DNA of 7,804 nt from DATKMS01 sp041497995 (GTDB lineage: Bacteria; Desulfobacterota; Binatia; HRBIN30), in assembly GCA_041497995.1 (NCBI GenBank), contig JBGQHM010000315.1, positions 1 through 7,804 of the forward strand, read 5' to 3'. Positions 4,466 to 7,804 of this stretch are shown one piece after another (the first letter of the stretch is position 1; each line of letters begins with the position of its first letter). The translations under genes and the position numbers were made by a program. The notes beneath the pieces are model-generated. The model was not told the DNA's origin. It saw nothing but the letters and a program-made list of their open reading frames with translations, and ran no database searches.

Positions 4466-6571
4466 ATGAAGAAAGTTGAAACCGATTTCCATGGACGGCG
4501 GTTGTCCATCGAGGTCGGCCGTATGGCCAAGCAGGCGGATGGCGCCGCGCTGGTGACCTATGGCGAAACTGTGGTGTTGGTCACCGCCGTCGCAGCCAGG
4601 AGCGCCCGTGAGGGCATCGATTTCTTCCCGCTGACCTGCGACTACCAAGAGAAAACGTTCGCGGCCGGCAAGATCCCCGGTGGCTTCTTCAAACGTGAGG
4701 GCCGCCAGGCGGAAAAGGAGATCCTGACGTCGCGCCTGATCGATCGTCCGATCCGGCCGCTGTTCCCCGAGGGCTTCGCCTGCGAAACGCAGGTGATCGC
4801 CACCGTGCTGTCGCACGACCGCGAGAACGATCCCGATGTGATCTCGCTCACCGGCGCGTCGGCGGCGCTGCAGGTGTCGGACATTCCCTTCCACGGTCCA
4901 ATCGCCGCGGTCCGTATGGGGCGCATTGGCGGCCAGCTGGTCGTCAACCCATTGATCAGCCAATTGGACCAGAGCGAGCTGAATCTCGTCGTTGCGGGGA
5001 GTCGTGACGGCATCGTCATGGTCGAAGGCGGCGCCAAGATGCTGCCCGAGGACATGATGCTGGAGGCGCTGTTCAGTGCACACCAGGCGCTGCAGAAGCT
5101 GCTCGACTTGCAAGACGAGTTGCAGAAGGCACTCGGCAGACCGAAGCGCACGGTGACGTCGCCGAGCTTCGATCAGGTACTGTTTGCGAAGCTCGAATCA
5201 CAGCTCGTGCCGCGCATCAAGGCGGCGTTCGCAGTGAGTGGGAAGCACGAACGCGCTGCTGCGGCGCGGCAAGCAGAGGAGGACGTGCTGGCCGCGCTGG
5301 CCACCGAGCTCCCCGACCGCGCTAGCGCGTTGCGCCACATGGCGGAAGAGGTCAAGAGCCGCGTCATGCGTGGCGCGATCGTCAGCGAGGGGCGGCGCGT
5401 CGACGGCCGCGGGCTGAAGGACATCCGGCCGATCAGCTGTGAGGTGAGTGTGCTGCCTCGCACACACGGGTCGGCGCTGTTCACTCGCGGAGAGACCCAG
5501 GCGCTGGTGGTGACCACTCTGGGTACATCGTCGGACGAGCAGAAGATCGATGCGCTTATCGGCGAGCACTACAAGAAATTCATGCTGCACTACAACTTTC
5601 CGCCGTACAGCGTCGGCGAGGTGAAGTTTCTGCGCGGCCCCAGCCGGCGCGACGTTGGCCACGGCGCCTTGGCAGAGCGCGCCCTGCAAGTGGTGCTGCC
5701 GGCTGAGGAAGGATTCCCCTACACCATCCGCGTCGTGTCGGAGGTGCTCGAATCGAACGGCTCGTCGTCGATGGCCACCGTCTGCGGTGGCACGCTGTCG
5801 TTGATGGATGCCGGCGTGCCGATCAAGGCGCCGGTCGCCGGCATCGCCATGGGATTGATCAAGGAAGGCGAGGCGGTCCGCATTCTGTCCGACATCCTTG
5901 GCGACGAGGATCACCTCGGCGACATGGACTTCAAGGTCGCCGGCACCGCCGAGGGCATCACGGCGCTGCAGATGGACATCAAGATCGGTCGTGTCACGCG
6001 TGAAATCATGGGTGAGGCACTGTACCAAGCGCGCGAAGGCCGGTTGCACATCCTCAAGGCCATGGCCGCGGCGATGGACAAGCCACGCGCCGACATCTCG
6101 CTGCACGCGCCGCGCATCGTGACGCTGAAGATCCGACCTGACAAGATCCGTGACGTCATCGGACCAGGCGGCAAGGTCATCCGCGGCATCATCGAGGAGA
6201 CCGGTGTCAAGATCGACGTCGAAGACGATGGTACCGTCTTGGTGGCGTCGAGCGACGGCAAATCGATGCAGCGCGCCATCGACATTATCCAAGGCATTAC
6301 CGCGGATGCGGAGGTTGGCAAGATCTACAAGGGTACGGTGCGCAAGATCGTCGACTTCGGTGCCTTCGTGGAGATCCTTCCTGGTACCGATGGCCTGCTC
6401 CACATCTCGCAAATCGGCCCAGGCCGTGTCAACAAAGTGACCGACGTGCTGAAGGAAGGTGACGAGGTCATGGTGAAGGTCCTGGAGGTCGACAAGCAGG
6501 GCAAGATCCGCCTCAGTCGCAAAGAGGCGATGCAGGCGGAGCCGGCAGCTCGGTCAGAGTCGCAACAGTAG
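4466..6571 (+). CDS. pnp: Polynucleotide phosphorylase (polyribonucleotide nucleotidyltransferase)
   Basis: 701 aa, standard length. PNPase degrades RNA 3' to 5' with phosphate, releasing nucleoside diphosphates, and can also add tails; it works as a ring-shaped trimer in the cytoplasm. Domain order: first RNase PH domain (about 5-140, with FFPLTCDYQEK and RLIDRPIRPLFPEGF), an all-helical linker (to about 305), and a second catalytic RNase PH domain (from about 310, RRVDGRGLKDIRP, then TRGETQ). The catalytic signature is GDEDHLGDMDFKVAG, with D480 and D486 matching the metal-binding aspartates of the family. The KH domain has GPGGK (566-570), and a C-terminal S1 domain starts at GKIYKGTV (from 618, with FGAFVEILPGTDGLLH). 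The start has a strong GGGAGG site 6 nt upstream, which may be masked by leader pairing. The gene follows rpsO and is followed 13 nt later by an M16 peptidase. Confidence 0.98.
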   Translation: MKKVETDFHGRRLSIEVGRMAKQADGAALVTYGETVVLVTAVAARSAREGIDFFPLTCDYQEKTFAAGKIPGGFFKREGRQAEKEILTSRLIDRPIRPLFPEGFACETQVIATVLSHDRENDPDVISLTGASAALQVSDIPFHGPIAAVRMGRIGGQLVVNPLISQLDQSELNLVVAGSRDGIVMVEGGAKMLPEDMMLEALFSAHQALQKLLDLQDELQKALGRPKRTVTSPSFDQVLFAKLESQLVPRIKAAFAVSGKHERAAAARQAEEDVLAALATELPDRASALRHMAEEVKSRVMRGAIVSEGRRVDGRGLKDIRPISCEVSVLPRTHGSALFTRGETQALVVTTLGTSSDEQKIDALIGEHYKKFMLHYNFPPYSVGEVKFLRGPSRRDVGHGALAERALQVVLPAEEGFPYTIRVVSEVLESNGSSSMATVCGGTLSLMDAGVPIKAPVAGIAMGLIKEGEAVRILSDILGDEDHLGDMDFKVAGTAEGITALQMDIKIGRVTREIMGEALYQAREGRLHILKAMAAAMDKPRADISLHAPRIVTLKIRPDKIRDVIGPGGKVIRGIIEETGVKIDVEDDGTVLVASSDGKSMQRAIDIIQGITADAEVGKIYKGTVRKIVDFGAFVEILPGTDGLLHISQIGPGRVNKVTDVLKEGDEVMVKVLEVDKQGKIRLSRKEAMQAEPAARSESQQ

Positions 6572-6584
6572 AACCGGTCGTCCC

Positions 6585-7804
6585 ATGCGAAAAGCTCGGC
6601 CACCGGTCGCGCGCACGTGCCTCGACAACGGCGTGCGCGTGATCACCGAAGCGATGCCCGGGGTGCCGTCAGCCACCGTGGGCCTCTGGGTCGAGAACGG
6701 CTCGCGCTACGAGGAGCGCCACCAAGCCGGCATCTCACACTACTTGGAGCACCTGTTCTTCAAGGGTACCGAGCGCCGCACAGCAGCACAGATTGCCGAG
6801 GCATTTGACGCCGTCGGTGGCGTGCTCAACGCGTTCACCGGCAAAGAGTACACCTGCTACTACGGCAAAGTGCTGTCCGAGCATCTGCCGATCGCCGAAG
6901 ATGTTCTCGCCGACATCTTCCTGCACTCGCGCTTCGATCCCGACGAGATCGACCGCGAGCGTAACGTCATACTGCAGGAGATCTCACAGGTCGAGGACAC
7001 GCCCGACGACTATGTCCACGACCTGTTCAACCTGCGCTTCTGGCCGGAGCATCCGTTAAGCTTCCCGGTGTGCGGTCGCGTCGAGACAGTGCAGAGCTTT
7101 GGGCAGAAAGACTTCCTCGACTTCATCGCAGCGCGCTACCGGCCGGATCGCATGATCATCGCGGCCGCGGGCAACCTCGATCACGATCGTGTGGTGGAGT
7201 GGGCAACACGCGAGTTCGGCGGCTTGCAGGGGCGCACTCAAGCTACCGATGGGCGGCCGCCGGTTGCCAACCGCGGCGTGTCGTACACCGAGAAGGCACT
7301 CGAGCAAGTGCACCTCTGTTTGGGCACCCCCGGGATCTCGCAGTCGGCGGAGGAACGGTACGCGGCCTATCTGCTGAACACCGCGCTGGGTGGCGGCATG
7401 AGCTCGCGGCTCTTCCAGGAAGTGCGCGAGAAGCGCGGCCGCGCCTACTCGGTGTATTCCTTCTTGTCGTCCTACTTCGACGCCGGCTACGTGGGTATCT
7501 ACGTGGGCACCAGCCCGGAATGGGTGGAGGAGGTCGTGGCCATCATCCTCTCCGAGCTCAAGGCGCTCAAGAAAGACGGCTTGCGCCCTGACGAGCTGGC
7601 GCGGGTGAAGAACCAGCTCAAGGGCAACCTGCTCCTCGGCTTAGAGACCAGCGACAACCGCATGAGCCGCATCGCCAAGAACGAGATCTGCTTCGGTCAG
7701 GACATCCCTCCGCAAGAAGTCGCCAAGCGCATCGACGCGACGACCAACGAGGCGATCATTGCGCTGGCAGAGCAGCTACTGCGCCCGGAAGCCACGGCGA
7801 TCAC
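6585..7804 (+). CDS. M16 family zinc metallopeptidase, missing only its C-terminal end (runs off right edge)
   Basis: 406 complete codons are visible with no stop; relatives are about 410-430 aa, so little is missing. The zinc site is the inverted motif H52-Y-L-E55-H56 inside GISHYLEHLFFKGT, with the third ligand E132 in ERNVILQEI, giving the family spacing H-x2-E-H-x75-E. The C-terminal domain has GGGMSSRLFQEVREKRG (from 269), then AYSVYS, with R281 and Y288 matching the conserved Arg/Tyr pair that contacts substrate. The protein therefore looks catalytically complete, of the processing-peptidase-like (YmxG/MlpA) type often found directly after pnp. No signal peptide is evident. ATG 6585 lies 13 nt after the pnp stop and lacks a clear Shine-Dalgarno site, so translation may depend on ribosomes finishing pnp. 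The physiological substrate in bacteria is generally unclear. Confidence 0.93.
   Translation, partial: MRKARPPVARTCLDNGVRVITEAMPGVPSATVGLWVENGSRYEERHQAGISHYLEHLFFKGTERRTAAQIAEAFDAVGGVLNAFTGKEYTCYYGKVLSEHLPIAEDVLADIFLHSRFDPDEIDRERNVILQEISQVEDTPDDYVHDLFNLRFWPEHPLSFPVCGRVETVQSFGQKDFLDFIAARYRPDRMIIAAAGNLDHDRVVEWATREFGGLQGRTQATDGRPPVANRGVSYTEKALEQVHLCLGTPGISQSAEERYAAYLLNTALGGGMSSRLFQEVREKRGRAYSVYSFLSSYFDAGYVGIYVGTSPEWVEEVVAIILSELKALKKDGLRPDELARVKNQLKGNLLLGLETSDNRMSRIAKNEICFGQDIPPQEVAKRIDATTNEAIIALAEQLLRPEATAI

Noticed and set aside
5198..6412. 404-codon open frame antisense to pnp
   Set aside because: It lies wholly opposite the unmistakable PNPase gene. The peptide is a low-complexity mix rich in His, Asp and Arg, typical of antisense readings of GC-rich codons.

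Overview
The window comes from a GC-rich, probably Gram-negative bacterium. The order rpsO–pnp–M16 peptidase is common in several lineages, including deltaproteobacteria-like groups and Firmicutes. Together with the high GC and a degenerate intergenic repeat of a type common in environmental genomes, it points weakly to an uncultured deltaproteobacterial or related phylum. Nothing in the window fixes the taxon, and no mobile element, tRNA, rRNA or CRISPR array was seen.

Left part (1–3953) is a surface-polysaccharide or glycoconjugate region. Bases 1–131 are the 5' end of a minus-strand family 4 glycosyltransferase (GT4). It starts back to back, inside one CATATG, with a plus-strand methyltransferase (132–953). 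That methyltransferase overlaps a GT4 glycosyltransferase (950–2044) by 4 nt. After a 242-bp gap with no gene (2045–2286) comes a second pair on the minus strand: GT4 (3953–3024), then a class I methyltransferase (3024–2287), sharing one base. So two translationally coupled methyltransferase/glycosyltransferase pairs face each other. The gap between them holds a degenerate dispersed-repeat stem and two further hairpins, but no convincing gene and no textbook U-tract terminator.

Right part (3954–7804) is core RNA metabolism: rpsO (ribosomal protein S15), pnp (polynucleotide phosphorylase) and a nearly complete M16 zinc peptidase running off the right edge. The 138-bp divergent region before rpsO contains a 14-bp inverted repeat with one bulge, and its 5' arm is also imperfectly duplicated. 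The 104-nt rpsO–pnp spacer can fold so that the pnp Shine-Dalgarno sequence pairs with a perfect anti-Shine-Dalgarno upstream, with two hairpins in between.

Functionally, the left genes probably add and methylate sugars on a glycan whose structure cannot be deduced. The right genes form the conserved S15/PNPase operon, in which other bacteria control both products through their mRNA leaders. No clearly new multi-gene system is visible. The strongest leads are the two structured leaders (rpsO and pnp) and the repeat in the convergent gap.
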